Assembly (NCBI RefSeq): GCF_020283565.1
Contig: NC_060060.1
Location: forward strand, 58,327,257 to 58,391,256
DNA length: 64,000 nt
Reading direction: 5' to 3'
DNA from: Trifolium pratense
Taxonomy: Eukaryota > Streptophyta > Magnoliopsida > Fabales > Fabaceae
Shown here piece by piece: positions 46,106 to 57,790 of the stretch. Positions within the stretch are counted from its first letter, which is position 1. Each line of letters begins with the position of its first letter. The notes under the pieces were generated by a model. That model did not search any database. It saw nothing but the letters and a program-made list of their open reading frames with translations, and was not told the DNA's origin. The position numbers were made by a program, and so were the translations under genes.

Positions 46106-47741
46106 TGTTATTATATTTTTCATATTGTCATTTTCATTCCCAATTTTCATACGCGTTCAATCTCCCTCCCACTGCAAACTCTCCATTCTCAATCGTCCCA
46201 AGTTCTTCCAAATCGTCCCAAGTTCTTCAAATCAAACACTCCAATTTCCCAATCATTCTCCAATCTCTCCATTCTCCATTCTCCATTCTCCATTCTCCAA
46301 TCTCTCCAATTTCATTCGGTTTCATTCTCCAAACCCTAGAATGCTTGAATCGCCTCCAAATTTCTTCGTTTTTATTCGGTAAAGGTATGAATAAATCAAA
46401 CTTCCTCCAAATTTCATTCGTTTTCGTTTTCATTCATTTTCATTCTTGTTCATTCGTTTTCATTCGCTTGGGTTTTCATTCGTTTTCATTCACGTCGTTT
46501 TCGTGGGTCTGTGATGTTCATTTCTGTGTGGGTCTGTGTTTTTTTGTGTGGGTTTTCATTCTTCTTCTGCTTGATGGCTTGATGATGAGAATGTCAATAT
46601 AAAAATACAAATTTGCATGAGATTTGGAAGTCTGTGTAGGTCTGTGTAGGTCACTTTAGCATGAGATTTAATGAAAAGTAAAAAGATATATGGTCATTTC
46701 TGTTTATGATATTTATTTTGCTGCTATTTTGATTATTTTTTACTTCATAGATGATATGTAATGTTTTAAACCAAGCCATGTTTTGCTGCTATTTTGCTGC
46801 TATTATATCAGATTTTATTGTTGAAGCTAAACTCCAAATAGGCAAGAAAATTCAAATAACCAAGCCATGTTTTAATGTCAAAGTGTGATTCAAAATTCGT
46901 TATGTTGCTGCACATGAGGGTGTTAGGTATAAGCAAGTATATAGAAGTCACTCATGTTAACCTTGTGCTTAATATATTCAAGGTATATAGAAGTCACTCA
47001 AGTTATAGTGCTTAATATATTCAAGGTTGGCTAAGGAGTGAAAATATGGAGTTAGAATAGTGCTTAATATCTCTGCCATATAATATACTTACTCAAGGTG
47101 ACCAAGTTTGATGTAGTTAGAATAGTAAGGGAAAATATGGAGATGGTCAAGAGGGTTTTGGTATGAGCCTAAGATAGCTGAGTAGTGTCTCTCCAAATAC
47201 CCTTCAGCTTCACCACATAGCCTTATAAGATGGGATCTTTTTTCTTGCAAATACCCTTCAGCTCCGGCTTCAAGAAAACATACAACTTGGCCATGGGCAG
47301 GGGTCAATATTTATGGCCAATTGTATAAACATACAACTTGTTTTGATATTAACTAAGTTGTATAAACATATTTATAAAATTATCAATGCTTGTGCTGTGC
47401 AGGGGTTGCTGTGTTAGGCGGTGATTGCTGCTCCTGCGTTAGGCGGTGATTGCTGCTCCTGCGTGTTGCTTGTGCTGTGCAGGGGCTGGTGTTGCTCTTT
47501 TTTGGTGTTGTCATCTTTGTTTGAAGTTAGAAGGTTCAATCACGGTCTCATCGACAGGTACCGATTCTATTTCAAAACATAGAAGCTATAGGCTATGAAT
47601 TTTTATTAAAATAGAATGCATAATCTAGTCATTCTGTTATAGGCTATGAATTTTTATTAAAATAGGGCGAGAGAATGTTTCGCAATAGTAACAACCTAGT
47701 CATTCCTTTAACTTAGAATGCATAAATTTCGAAACGTAGGT

Positions 47742-47850
47742 ATGGACCGTAGTTGGATGAGAGCTAATCGATTAAGTACTGAGTACAGACATGGAGTGAT
47801 GGAATTTCTACAGTTTGCGGAAAGTAATGCTGAACTAGAACGTCCTCCTC
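47742..47850 (+). pseudogene. Transposase-associated domain fragment (CACTA TNP2-type)
   Basis: MDRSWMRANRLSTEYRHG followed by VMEFLQFAESNAE matches the start of the transposase-associated domain (DRSWM..NRLS.EY..GV.EFL.FA) that heads plant CACTA TNP2 proteins. The frame then shifts near 47870: the next frame continues SPAPVAEAQDNMDDVQKLL. No transposase catalytic part follows. Confidence 0.7.
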
Positions 47851-48019
47851 CTGAATTTCCTCCACTTTTTCTATGCAAAAGGAAGTCGTTCTCCTGCACC
47901 GGTAGCAGAGGCTCAAGATAACATGGACGATGTTCAGAAATTGTTAATCATGGTTCTGAAAAGGGGTGATGATCATTTGGATGTAGAATTAATTCATTGT
48001 TCAATGTGTACTAATTTTC

Positions 48020-48985
48020 TCATGTCTTGCAAGTGTATAAGAGAGTTGTTGGTGGGTTCTATTTGGCTCGACATGAGTACTCTAAGTGTTTGGTGCTCGT
48101 AAGTGTACTTTCTTATTTTCTGAACATTGTTGGTGATGCTGGGAAAAAAAGTGATCAGAGAATATCTCAAAGTAAATGCAAGAAATACATCCAGCATAAG
48201 TTACAAAATGAAAAGAAAGAGTGTCAATTATTACCATTTAACCATGTGTAAGTTTGTATGAATTTGTGTATTTTTTTAATACTTATTTATTTTTTATAAC
48301 TCATAGTTATTAACAATATAATACTGTTCTTCCACGCACGCGTACAGAGGACATTGGCAGTTGATAATACTTTGTCCAAAGATAAATACCGTGGTTGTTA
48401 TTTGTTCACTACATTGGAAACTTAATCCAATAATGGAGAAAATTGTTTCAAGGTAATTAAGTTTATACTTTAGGGGTTTTGGTTATATACTATAAACATA
48501 AATTATTACAAATTTTATATGATTTTATGCGGCTTTTTTTTCTTATGAATTAGTGTTTTTACGGTTGATCAAATGGCGAATGGCAATAGAAAGAACAATA
48601 CCGTATGGCTTTATCCACAAGTAAGTGTGGTATTCTAACTTTATATATATTTACTTTTTTGATAAGTAAGTGTGGTATTTTTTGATCAAATGTTACTATA
48701 TATAATTTGTAGGCGAGGAAACAATATAATTCAAATGACTGTGGATACTATGTAATGAAAAATATGTTGGACATTGTCACTGCTAAGATAACTGATTCTT
48801 GGATGGAGGTAATAATTTTTATTTTTTATACATCAATAATTTTTTATAACCGAGTCAAGAATAGTTTTATATTATTATTTACTTATTGTAGGTATTTAAT
48901 GACCCAAAAGAGTTAACAGCTGAGGAGATGTATGAATTGCGATTACGTTGGTCAACATATTTTTTGGAGTTATTGGAGGGTTAAG
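48020..48985 (+). pseudogene. Ulp1/C48 cysteine-protease exons inside the CACTA element
   Basis: Pieces in order: IRELLVGSIWLDMSTLSVW (48040-48100); a segment ending PFNHV with donor GT at about 48249; acceptor TACAG at about 48347, then GHWQLIILCPK..VVVICSLHWKLNP; VFTVDQMANGNRKNNTVWLY; ARKQYNSNDCGYYVMKNMLD (48712-48790); and a last piece ending YFLELLEG (to 48983). HW and NDCGYY are the catalytic His and Cys neighbourhoods of Ulp1-type SUMO proteases. The Asp neighbourhood reads ICSL, so the usual Asp is not seen. Splice sites look real (GT-AG). A frame break between the first two pieces indicates decay. In such elements these domains are known as transposon-borne. Confidence 0.65.
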
Positions 48986-49029
48986 ATTTATCTGGTGAGT
49001 TATAGAATAGTTAATTATTTGAACTTTGG

Positions 49030-49165
49030 TATTAGAATTGGTATTTTTGTGATGGAATTGGTATTTTATGAAGGATTGGTATTTTACAATTGGTATTTTA
49101 GGAATTGGTATTTTAGGATTGGTATTTTAGGAATTGGTATTTTAGGACTGTTTATCAGGTGATGG
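49030..49165. repeat. Short tandem repeat (GGAATTGGTATTTTA)n
   Basis: About seven imperfect 15-18-bp units 'ggaattggtattttagg'. Confidence 0.75.
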
Positions 49166-49274
49166 AATTGGTATTTTAGGATGTGCATACTGTTCTAGAG
49201 TTTTGATTTTTCATATTAATATGCAGGCACAGGAAGCTACAAAAAAACGAAAAAAAAAAAAAAAAAAACTAACA

Positions 49275-49835
49275 TACCACTACTGATATTTATAACAATC
49301 AGTAGTGAAAACTAACATACCACTACGGGTATTTGTAATTACCCGTAGTGGAATCCTCAATTCTAAAAAAAAAAATGGAATAGCATACATACCACTACCG
49401 GTATTTACAAATACCGGTAGTGGAATCCCAGATTCTAAAAAAATGAAAACCATACATACCACTACCGGTATTTGTAAATACCGGTAGTGGAATCCCAGAC
49501 TCTAAAAAAAAAAAAAATGAAAACTATACATACCACTACCGGTATTTACAAATACCGGTAGTGGAATCCCAGACTCTAAAAAAAAAAATGAAAACCATAC
49601 ATACCACTACGGATATTGAAAATACCCGTAGTGGAATCTCATACATACCACTACCGGTATTTGTAAAAACCGTCGTGGAATCCTCATAAATTTAATTAAT
49701 AATACAGTAGAAACCTGACATACCACGACGGGTATAAAAAGACCCGTCGTGGAAAGTATTGACTTACAACGACGAGTGTGTTTACTACCGGCCGCGGCCA
49801 GTAGTGGAATCCCTATTTGGCCGGTAGTGGAATCC
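49275..49835. repeat. CACTA right subterminal palindrome array
   Basis: Eight or more hairpin units of ~32 bp, each with CCACTACCGGTATTT and its complement around a short AT loop, separated by 'aatcccagactctaaaaaa' spacers. Units near 49660-49770 vary to CCACGACGGGT. Both arms change together in several units (CCGGT, CGGGT, GACGGGT). Confidence 0.85.
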
Positions 49836-49854
49836 CCTTTCTGCACTAGTGAAG

Positions 49855-50596
49855 CTTTGTCAAATATTTTAACTAATTAAATTGTTATTTTTATTTTCAG
49901 CCTGACGTTGCAAGTGAGCCTGATTCACCGTTTAATGCAAGAGGATCAAGTGGTGGAAGCAATATCTGATGCAAGATTATAATTAGAATTATTACATATT
50001 ATAGTTTTATCAAACAACATTTTGTTGGGTTATTTTAACATTTGTTTTTGATTTGAAAGGGTGGTCAAGAGTTATATTAAATCTATATTTTGTGAGGATG
50101 AATTTTATGATATTATGAATTGTTAAGTTACATTTGATATTAGACAATATTTATATATTTATGTTGTTTTGAACCAAGTTTATGTCATTATGGTTATATA
50201 TTATATATTTATTTGGAATATGAGTGAAATAACTTATTATATGCTTACAATATATATATTAAAAACTAAAAATAAATGTTCATGAAAGTATAAAAAATTA
50301 AATATAAAAACAAAATCCAGTATTGGTTTTACGGAGGTTAAAATCTCCTAGAAAATAAATATTTTAAATTCAACCAACAAAGATTTTCTGGAGGTTAAGA
50401 ATTCCCAGAAATTAAAGAAACTAAACTGTGGGGGTTTTCGCGAACTGCCGCAAGTAAGTAAATAACCGCCGCAACTATGCTATGGCAACCTATTACGCGG
50501 CAGTTTGAAAAAATCCCAGAAAACATATTGCGGAGGTTGGAAACCCCCACTAAATAGGTACAAAACCGCCGCAAAAATGCGCTTTTTTTTGTAGTG
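49855..50596. mobile_element. Right end of an older CACTA element
   Basis: The terminus at 50596 is the complement of CACTACAAAAAAAAGCGC, a canonical CACTA end. Before it, 50430-50580 carries repeated CCGCCGCAA / TTGCGGCGG-type words as subterminal repeats. At 49901 a splice acceptor (TTTTCAG) opens a short exon PDVASEPDSPFNARGSSG ending at TGA 49967-49969. No matching left end was found near 45300-45771, although the young CACTA (45772-49851) seems to have jumped into this element. Confidence 0.6.
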
Positions 50597-50599
50597 GTT

Positions 50600-51166
50600 T
50601 GACTAAAATCAACAGAGGACGTCGCTGAAATTTCTTGACGAATATTGTATTTATAAACACAGTGACACATAAGTAATTTTAATTCACGTAAGAGAATTTT
50701 AGAATATAATGTGTACTTTTAACTTGTATCACAAGGCAGAATTTCAATAAAAATGAGTGAAAAATTTATTTAAGTTGCAAGTTATATAGTTTGTACTTTG
50801 ACTATCTTGCATATTAAGTTTTGTTTATGCATTAAGAAAAAAATATCATGAATCGGTAGAATCATGATTTTTTTTTTTAAGAATGGTAGAATAATGATTT
50901 TTTCTACCTTATAATTTAGATACTTGCGTGCAATGACTTTCCCAAATATTTATTGTTTTTTGATATCAGACATTATTTTGTCCAATTTCATTTTAAATAC
51001 TCTACAAACAATATTTGGTCGGTGTGATGCAGTAAGATCCCTTGAAGATTCCTATTATTGTTTCAGTTTGCTGATGGGTCGGCAAATTTGTTAAACTTGG
51101 GCCTAAGAACCAAAAATCCATACCGACCCATTTAGTTATTATAAACTCCTCATTTTGTTAAAAACA
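50600..51166. other. AT-rich intergenic stretch
   Basis: Nothing that I can name. Confidence 0.4.
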
Positions 51167-51175
51167 TCTAATCAA

Positions 51176-51578
51176 GGCTTTTTCTAACATGCACAAGCAA
51201 CTCATATGGTGCATGGTGCACAAGTTTCGAATAACATTATAATGAATACGAATTTTACAAAATCGACCGTTGGATTGAAAGATTATATCATATAGATCAT
51301 CCATAGAAATTTTTAGAAAAATCGAAAATAATTTGATATGTTATTGAGACCCATCAAAATTAACGGTTTATGAGTTTTTATTAAATACCGTTAATTTTGA
51401 TGGGTCTCAATAACATATGAAATGATTTTCAATTTTTCTAAATATTTCTATAGATGATCTATATGATATAATTTTTCAATCCAATGGTCAATTTTGTAAA
51501 ATTCGTATTCGTTATAATGTTATTCGAGACTTGTGCATCATGCACCACATAAGTCACTTGTGCATGTTAGACTTGGCC
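51176..51578. mobile_element. Foldback Mutator-like MITE with 9-bp TSD
   Basis: A perfect 9-bp duplication TCTAATCAA lies at 51167-51175 and 51579-51587. The two halves are inverted copies almost to the centre (loop near 51370-51385, 'tttatgagtttttatta'). Ends GGCTTTTTCTAACATGCAC and GGCCAAGTCTAACATGCAC. The 9-bp duplication points to Mutator-like transposase. Confidence 0.85.
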
Positions 51579-51639
51579 TCTAATCAAATGGTAACAATTG
51601 AATAATATGACAAAAACCTAGCCGCCTCACAGAAACCAC

Positions 51640-52130
51640 TTCTCTCTCCTCTATTCTTCGTTTCCTCTCTGTCGTTCTGATGTAGACCTACTGGTGGTGG
51701 TGCGACGAGCGGAATTGGCACTTAGCACCACCGCTTCCCGTGTCTTCCGTCAACCAGACTTCGTTTTTCGTGGTTGATGTTGGCGGTTGATGGTGTTACC
51801 GGGGAGAGCATCGCAGTTTCCGACAGAGGGGGTTCACTGTTTTTGTTTCCGGCAGAGTTCTCTACTGGGCTGCTTTCTCCAACGGTGGTTGAACCAAATC
51901 GACTCCACTAGTTGAACCAGAGCGTTTGATTCTAGCAGAGGTCGGTCAACGCTTCTCCAGCGTTGTGGCTCGGTTCACCAGTGTCGCTTATTAGTTGATT
52001 TATGTTGGCAACGTTTACATCACCGTGTGTGGTGTTGCTTCTAAAAAAAAAGTGAGTGGGGGCGAAGGATGGGGGCGAAGTCTGCTTAGTCCCCTGATGA
52101 CTAGATGATCTTCGCTTTATAAAAAAAATT
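51640..52130 (+). mobile_element. GC-rich retro-element with A-tail, copy A
   Basis: Locally GC-richer text starting near 'cctctattcttcgtttcctc' and ending 'ctagatgatcttcgctttat' followed by an A run. The same 3' end (GATG.CTAGATG.TCTTC.C.TTATAAAAAA) closes 57790-58640, as does 'tcgttctgatgtagac'/'cgtcacgatgtagacgg' in the first part. A shared 3' end with A-tail suggests a non-LTR retro-element family. No intact ORF. Confidence 0.45.
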
Positions 52131-52152
52131 TGAATAAAATAGTTATTTTAAT

Positions 52153-52532
52153 ACTTAATTATACTTTTGGTCTCTTATGTTTATTTTAGGTTTTAAGTTG
52201 GTCTCTTATGTTTTAAAAATTTCAAGTTGGTCATTTATCTTTTCTTTCGTTGCACTAGTTAGTCCCTGTGGATAGACACATGGCCTTTTTAACCCAGTGA
52301 TGTTCCATGCCATTTTCTTTTAATTAAAAAAAAAACAAAATTAAAACATATAAGGGACCAACTTGAAACCTAAAATAAACATAAGAGACCAATTTGAAAC
52401 CTAAAATTTGACGAGAGGGACTAACTAATGCAATGGAAGAAAAGATAAGAGACCAACTTGAAACTTTTAAAACATAAGGGACCAACTTAAAACCTAAAAT
52501 AAATATAAGGGACAAAAAGGGTAATTAAGTCC
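52153..52532. mobile_element. TIR MITE with 9-bp TSD
   Basis: TATTTTAAT duplicated at 52144-52152 and 52533-52541. Inverted arms contain repeated 'gaccaacttgaaac' / 'gtttcaagttggtc' and 'cttatgtttattttaggttt'. Probably Mutator-like. Confidence 0.65.
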
Positions 52533-52569
52533 TATTTTAATTTGATTTTAAGTAATGTGTTGTATGTTA

Positions 52570-53971
52570 TCTCTATATCTCTATAGTATACTGAAAGTTA
52601 ATGGTCGTAAAACCTAATGGCTTATGTCACTTATGATGTCAGACGTCATGGTTGGCCAATATCTACATGCTACACTTAACCAATTCATCCAACATATAAG
52701 TGACAAAGAGATGGAGTTATGTTATGATTTTGTGACGAGTGTATTTGTATGGTTATGCAACAAGTGTCATCCTACTAAAAAAACTTCATCAAATATATAT
52801 GCATCTATCAAACTGTTTGTTATCTATCAAACTATTTGTCTTTTATGTTTTCTTCATCTTTCAACAAACAATACTAATTCTCTCTATAGCTTCTCACGAG
52901 ATGACCACCACCACCATCATACTCATCGTCTGTTTATTTTCAAATTGTCTCCAACAACGCTTGCATGTTACTTTTATTTGTATATTTATCATTTGTGGAT
53001 AAATCAAGAGTTAGATAATAAGTGAAACAATCACCTTTTTTAATGTCTTTTTAGTGTCAAGCCTTTTGATTGACATTCCCACTATAATAAAAACGGTTTT
53101 GTGAATTAATTATTTTATAATATATATGTCTTATATCCCTCCTCATTCATATATGGGCATGTGAAATTTCTATTTGGAAGGGTTATTAGTGTTGTAGAAG
53201 AATGATATGTTTCTGAAATTTTATGATTTTATTGTATCTTTCTTTTTCTTTGTATTTAGCGAGTGGAACAATATTGTTGATTTTGCAAGTATGTATAGAT
53301 TTTGATGCTCTTTATTCTATTTTAATTAACACTTTATCATAGTCATTGTATAACCCTTCTACCCAACCCCCATTCTCATCCTTATTTCTTCATTTCTTTC
53401 CCTTTTAATATTCAATATTTATTTTTTTTCTTAGCATTCTTATTGTCTAATTTGTGATATTTCTGTAGTGGGATTTTGCATGATATTTACGAAACACTAC
53501 AAATAAATTGTTTGAAATGCAATTACAAATATAATTCATATTGTTAATATTTTTAATTAAGTTTTATTGCTAATATTATTTTGATAACATCTATTGTTTC
53601 AATTATTAATTTACTATTTATACAAATAATTTTTTGACGCTTCATTATAAAACAATGCATAATGTCCGTGCATCGCACACTACTACATTTACCAAGATCG
53701 ATGCTCCACACATTCCATTGAACCATTTTGATTTTATGTCATTCCAAGATATTTTGAATTCAAAATGAAGAAGAAAAAATAGTTGGTAATGTTTATTAGC
53801 TTTCGTTTTAATTTAAATCTCATATATTGATTGATACTTTAATCTAAATAATATGTCTTTATTTTAATTATTTTAGATGTTATTGCGCATATGATTGAAA
53901 GAAGTAAATTCAACATTATTATAATATAAAATACCGCATAACACCCGTGCATCGCACGGGTGTGAGACTAG
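52570..53971 (+). mobile_element. Non-autonomous Helitron
   Basis: Starts TCTCTATATCTCTATAGTAT after an A (52569). Ends with hairpin CACCCGTGCATCGCACGGGTG then TGAGACTAG, followed by T (53972). 5' TC, 3' hairpin plus CTAG and A/T insertion site are the Helitron signature. A second hairpin-like end (TCCGTGCATCGCACACTA) at about 53662 may be an older terminus. No Rep/helicase; the ORF at 52624-53025 is not recognisable. Confidence 0.8.
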
Positions 53972-54639
53972 TCCAATTTATACGAGTGTTTTGTATAACA
54001 TCCTTGATTTTTTACACATGTTCCAATTTATTTGATGCTACTAAACATCCGTTAATTAAGTAATTGTCATGTATCTGTTTAACAAAGAAAATCGTATAGC
54101 CAATGCCAGAAATGCATTTATACTTGCTAAAAATGCCTCAAAAATTCGTTTGTAAGAAGCTTGCTAAAAAGGCCTAATTTTTTTTTTAGATATGTATTAT
54201 GCTCTAATAGCTACATTGCATTTACTTTCATCCATTAATTCTAACCCAAAACTTGCCTGCTAACTATATACAGCCGAAACAATATTTGTTCCATCAACAT
54301 TTAGTCTTCAACTCTTCCCTTCCAAAAACGTGTCATAAGAGACTTCCTAAACAACCTATAAAACATTTAGAAAATAGGCATGCTATATATAAATAGGAGC
54401 TATACTGTACAAATATTTTGGATGCCATATTTGCTTTTTCAGACACCTTCTAATTCATTCAAACATACTATCTTCAATGTGTATATCAAGCATACTAAAT
54501 ATGATGCAGCTTATAATGCGCTAATGACGTGATTACGATGTGGTCATATACATGAAGCATCTAATGTGGATTATAATGTGGTTATGATATGATTACGATA
54601 ATGTCTATATGAAATATTCATTCGCCCTAAAATAAGAAT
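53972..54639. other. AT-rich intergenic stretch
   Basis: 54510-54600 has short repeats of 'ataatg.g.ttatgat.tgattacgat'. No gene seen. Confidence 0.4.
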
Positions 54640-54859
54640 ACTAAATATGTGCAATCTAATAATGGTCGCCTTTAATTTGTTTGGTAACTTTAATATGTAT
54701 ACCAAATTTTACTTTAGCAATAATTTATAATTGATATTTGATTTTTTTTACCGCATCTACTAATTTATTCACAACTTCGCCGTAAATTTATTCCAGAATT
54801 CTAATGTGTATACCAAATTTTACTTTAGCAATAATTTATAACATACATTTGATTTTTTT

Positions 54860-54997
54860 TTTTTTTTTTGGTCAGGTAGCCTAGTGGCTTGAAATTCCAC
54901 CTTTAAAGATGGATAAGTGGAGTGTCCAGGGTTCGAACCCTGGCTCCTGCATATAAAATGCTGATGTCCCAACCAATTGAGCTAAGCTCATGGGGAC
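54860..54997 (-). mobile_element. SINE with target duplication
   Basis: On the minus strand the head reads GTCCCCATGAGCTTAGCTCAA (A box TAGCTCAATTGG), then GGGTTCGAACCC (B box), and ends in an A tail (plus-strand T run at 54852-54869). ACATTTGATTTTTTT is repeated on both sides (54845 and 54998 onward). The B-box hairpin mimics a tRNA arm, but no full cloverleaf forms. Confidence 0.75.
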
Positions 54998-55116
54998 ACA
55001 TTTGATTTTTTTTACCATGTCTTCTAATTTATTCACAATTTCACCGTAAATTTATTCCATAACTGAGATATTTGATTTTTTAACGCAACTTCTAATTTAT
55101 TCAGAACTTCGCCGTA

Positions 55117-56165
55117 AGGTTTTACCCCCTGCAAAATTGGCCAGTTTTGCGTTACCCCCCCTGCAAAATATTTTTTTGTGATTACCCCCCTGTAAAATGA
55201 AGATTCCATCATTTACCCCCCTCAGTCGACAACATGGATGTTGACTGGACAAAATTGATGACGTGGGATGCATGTGTGGTTTTTCATTCATTTTTTATTA
55301 AAGTTTTTGTGTCACGTAGATAAATAACTTAATATAATTATTAATTTTTCAAAAGGAAAAAGAAATTAAAAAAAATTGTTAATAGAATTTATTTATAAAC
55401 ATTCTTGTTCTTCTTCTCGGTGTAATCACAAATCAAATCCCACACAATCAACAAAATCTTCTTACCCAAATTTCTCTCAAATTTCACATCTTAACAACCC
55501 TAAATTATTTATCTTCTATAATCATAACAATATGATACAAAACTAAGACAAAGTAACAAAAAATTTAAACTTTCCAAAACTCTTCAATTCTTGGATAAAG
55601 GTTTGAGTTATTAATTTAAGTTTAATGAATATTTTCCAGATCTACAGTTTGATGAACTTTTTTGTGTTAACAAGGAATATTTTCCGGAACTTTTTTAGAT
55701 GATTTGGGTTTGAGTGATGAAGATTTGGGTTTGAAGATGATGAATAAGTAAGTGATGAAGATTTAGGTGTTGAGTATATTGGTGTGTTGATTGATTTTCT
55801 TTTCCTAGAGAGGGGATAACTTTTATTGTTGTTGATTTTTTTAGAGAGAATGATGAAATTATAGCAATATTGAAGAAGATGAACCTTCAACCCCAATTAC
55901 TATAGTTTTTTTCTTTTTTTTTTCAGTTTTTTTTAATTAAAAAATAATAATTATACATTCATTAATGAATTGACAATAATAAAATAAATATAAAATAAAT
56001 TAATTCCACTTGTACATGCCACGTCATCATTTTTGTCCAGTCAGCATCCATGTTATCGACTGAGGGGGGTAAATGATGGAATCTTCATTTTACAGGGGGT
56101 TAATCACAAAAAAAAAAATTGCAGGGGGGGTAACGCAAAACTGGCCTATTTTGCAGGGGGTAAAA
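55117..56165. mobile_element. Long-TIR element
   Basis: About 150 bp at the left (GTTTTACCCCCTGCAAAATT onward, through 'gtcaacatccat'-type text and 'gacgtgg') return inverted at the right. The middle is AT-rich. The right terminus extends further (GGGTAAATAGG) than the left, so the left end is probably a few bases short. Mutator-like by TIR length; no clean duplication. Confidence 0.7.
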
Positions 56166-56253
56166 CCCTATTTACCCAAATTATTATATAAAAATACTTT
56201 GGCTAACAATACCTTAGTTTTAGGAACCTTTAATTTTTTAATACACCGGTAAC

Positions 56254-57346
56254 TTTTTTTTTTACGGAAAGGTGTTTATAGCATTTCATTAATTAAAATG
56301 TGTGCAATACAATCTGGTATATCAACCAGGATGTGGAAATTGGCTGATAAAGTGGTCGCCTTAACTAGATTATGGGCAACCTCATTTGTTTCTCTCCGCA
56401 CAAACTCTACACTAGAGTTTCTAAAATAATTTGAAAACAATATTTTATATTGGTCCATAATAAACACCAAACTCTGTAATGTCTCGATGCGAGGAGTGGA
56501 AACTATCAACCACTCTCTTCGAATCCAGCTCGAACTCCACCGGTCCTAAATTAAGCCCATGGACCCAGTTAAGTGCTGAGAGAAAGCCAACTGCTTCACC
56601 CAGATGCACCTCACATTTAGGAGTAAACCATTCATTCTTAACTAGCATAAATGCACCTTGATCATCTCTAATTCATATGCAAATACCAACTCTATTTGAT
56701 CCGGACGGAAAAGATGCATCTATATTGCATTTAACCTTCCCAGCCATCGGTTTGCACCAAGAACTTCTTGCAATAGTTTGCTGAGGTGAGTTTGGTTTTA
56801 CAGCAGCAAAAGAATAGCTTTCCAATCCTGCAACATATGTTAATAGCACGGGGAAAAAATTGAGCATCAATAATACTATTCCATATTTGGTTGTTCCTTT
56901 TTTTTCCAAATACTCTATAGAATACATGCAAAAATAGCTTTATCGTCCTTTGACAGTTGCTGCAATATTTGGAATATGGCTATATGAGCTTCATCATTAT
57001 TACCAACCGTAGTAAAAACCACATGAGAGAACAAAGTCATGCTCCACACATTATGACTACTTGGACAATTAAAAAAGATATGCATATCATCCTCTTCAAC
57101 ATTGCATAGAGCACAATTTTGCGGGCAAGCAACCCCTTTATCCTGTAACCGAACACGAGTTGGAACACAACGTCGGCAACTACGCCAAATGAAGTTTTTG
57201 ACCTTCGATGGGGTTTGTAATGCCCAAATCAAATTCCAACTCCCATTAACACTAAGATGAGAAGTGTCAATTAATTCATTAACACGAATATGATAGACAT
57301 TTTTAACAGAATAGTCCCCATTGCTTTCACCCCACCAAACTCTTCT
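56254..57346 (-). mobile_element. L1-type LINE 3' fragment with target duplication
   Basis: Minus strand: zf-RVT segment (TPSKVKNFIWRSCRRCVPTR, CALCNVEEDDMHIFFNCP; 57232-56915), then, after frame changes, the RNase H half (KVKCNIDASFPSG, EFELDSKRVVDSFHS, FVRRETNEVAHNLVKA), ending near 56276. A T-run at 56254-56263 is the A tail. ACCGGTAAC (56245-56253) and ACCAGTAAC (57347-57355) form the duplication, differing at one base. No RT or endonuclease; a 5'-truncated relative of the LINE at 30016. Confidence 0.85.
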
Positions 57347-57790
57347 ACCAGTAACTTATAACACTATGTTTCACAAATTTTGGTTATCAACCAATTATAT
57401 AAAAATATGTTAACCAATCTAATAATGGTCGCTTTTAATTTATTGGGTACCTTAATGTGTATATCAAATTTTACTTTAGCAATAATTTATAACATGCATT
57501 TGATTTTTTACCGCATCTACTAATTTATTCACAACTTCGCAGTTAATTTATAACGAACATTTGATTTTTTACCGCATCTACTAATTTCTTCAAAAATTTG
57601 CCGTAAATTTATCCATAACTGAGATATTTAAATTTTTACCGCAATTTCTAATTTATTCAAAACTTCACCATAAAATATAAATTATTATATAAAAATACTT
57701 TGGCTAACATACCTTAGATATAGGAACCTTTAATTTTTTACCCTAGCTACCAGAAACTTATAACACTATGTATGACAAATTTTGCTTACC

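Larger units (their letters stand above)
45772..49851 (+). mobile_element. CACTA (En/Spm) transposon with palindromic subterminal arrays
   Basis: Ends CACTAGTAGAAAAATG (left) and complement of CACTAGTGCAGAAAGGGG (right), flanked by the 3-bp duplication AAG at 45769-45771 and 49852-49854. Both ends carry arrays of palindromes (left 45810-46100, right 49275-49835), the usual binding-site layout of CACTA elements. The interior has coding remnants: a transposase-associated N-terminal domain and Ulp1-type protease exons. The transposase core was not found, so it is probably non-autonomous. Low-complexity tracts fill 46200-46560 and 49030-49165. Confidence 0.88.
54640..57790. repeat. Duplicated intergenic segment, first copy split by three insertions
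   Basis: The segment at 57415-57790 repeats the order of text found in pieces between 54645 and 57410: 'aatctaataatggtcgc', 'ttttactttagcaataattt', 'accgcatctactaatttatt', 'aaaatactttggctaaca', 'aggaacctttaatttttta' and 'acttataacactatgt'. Within copy 1 these are separated by a SINE (54860-54997), a TIR element (55117-56165) and a LINE (56254-57346). Confidence 0.7.

Noticed and set aside
46105..46602. 165-codon ORF
   Set aside because: Low-complexity repeats (tctccattctccattc and cattcgttttcattcg) inside the CACTA element; no domain.
49275..49835. CRISPR-like palindromic repeats with spacers
   Set aside because: Spacers are themselves repeats and the array lies at a CACTA terminus; the genome is eukaryotic.
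52624..53025. 133-codon ORF inside the Helitron
   Set aside because: AT-rich, no recognisable domain, overlapped by a second ORF in another frame; not Rep/helicase.
54895..54960. tRNA gene
   Set aside because: GGGTTCGAACCC and an A box are present, but no acceptor or anticodon stem pairs; A tail and TSD show a SINE.
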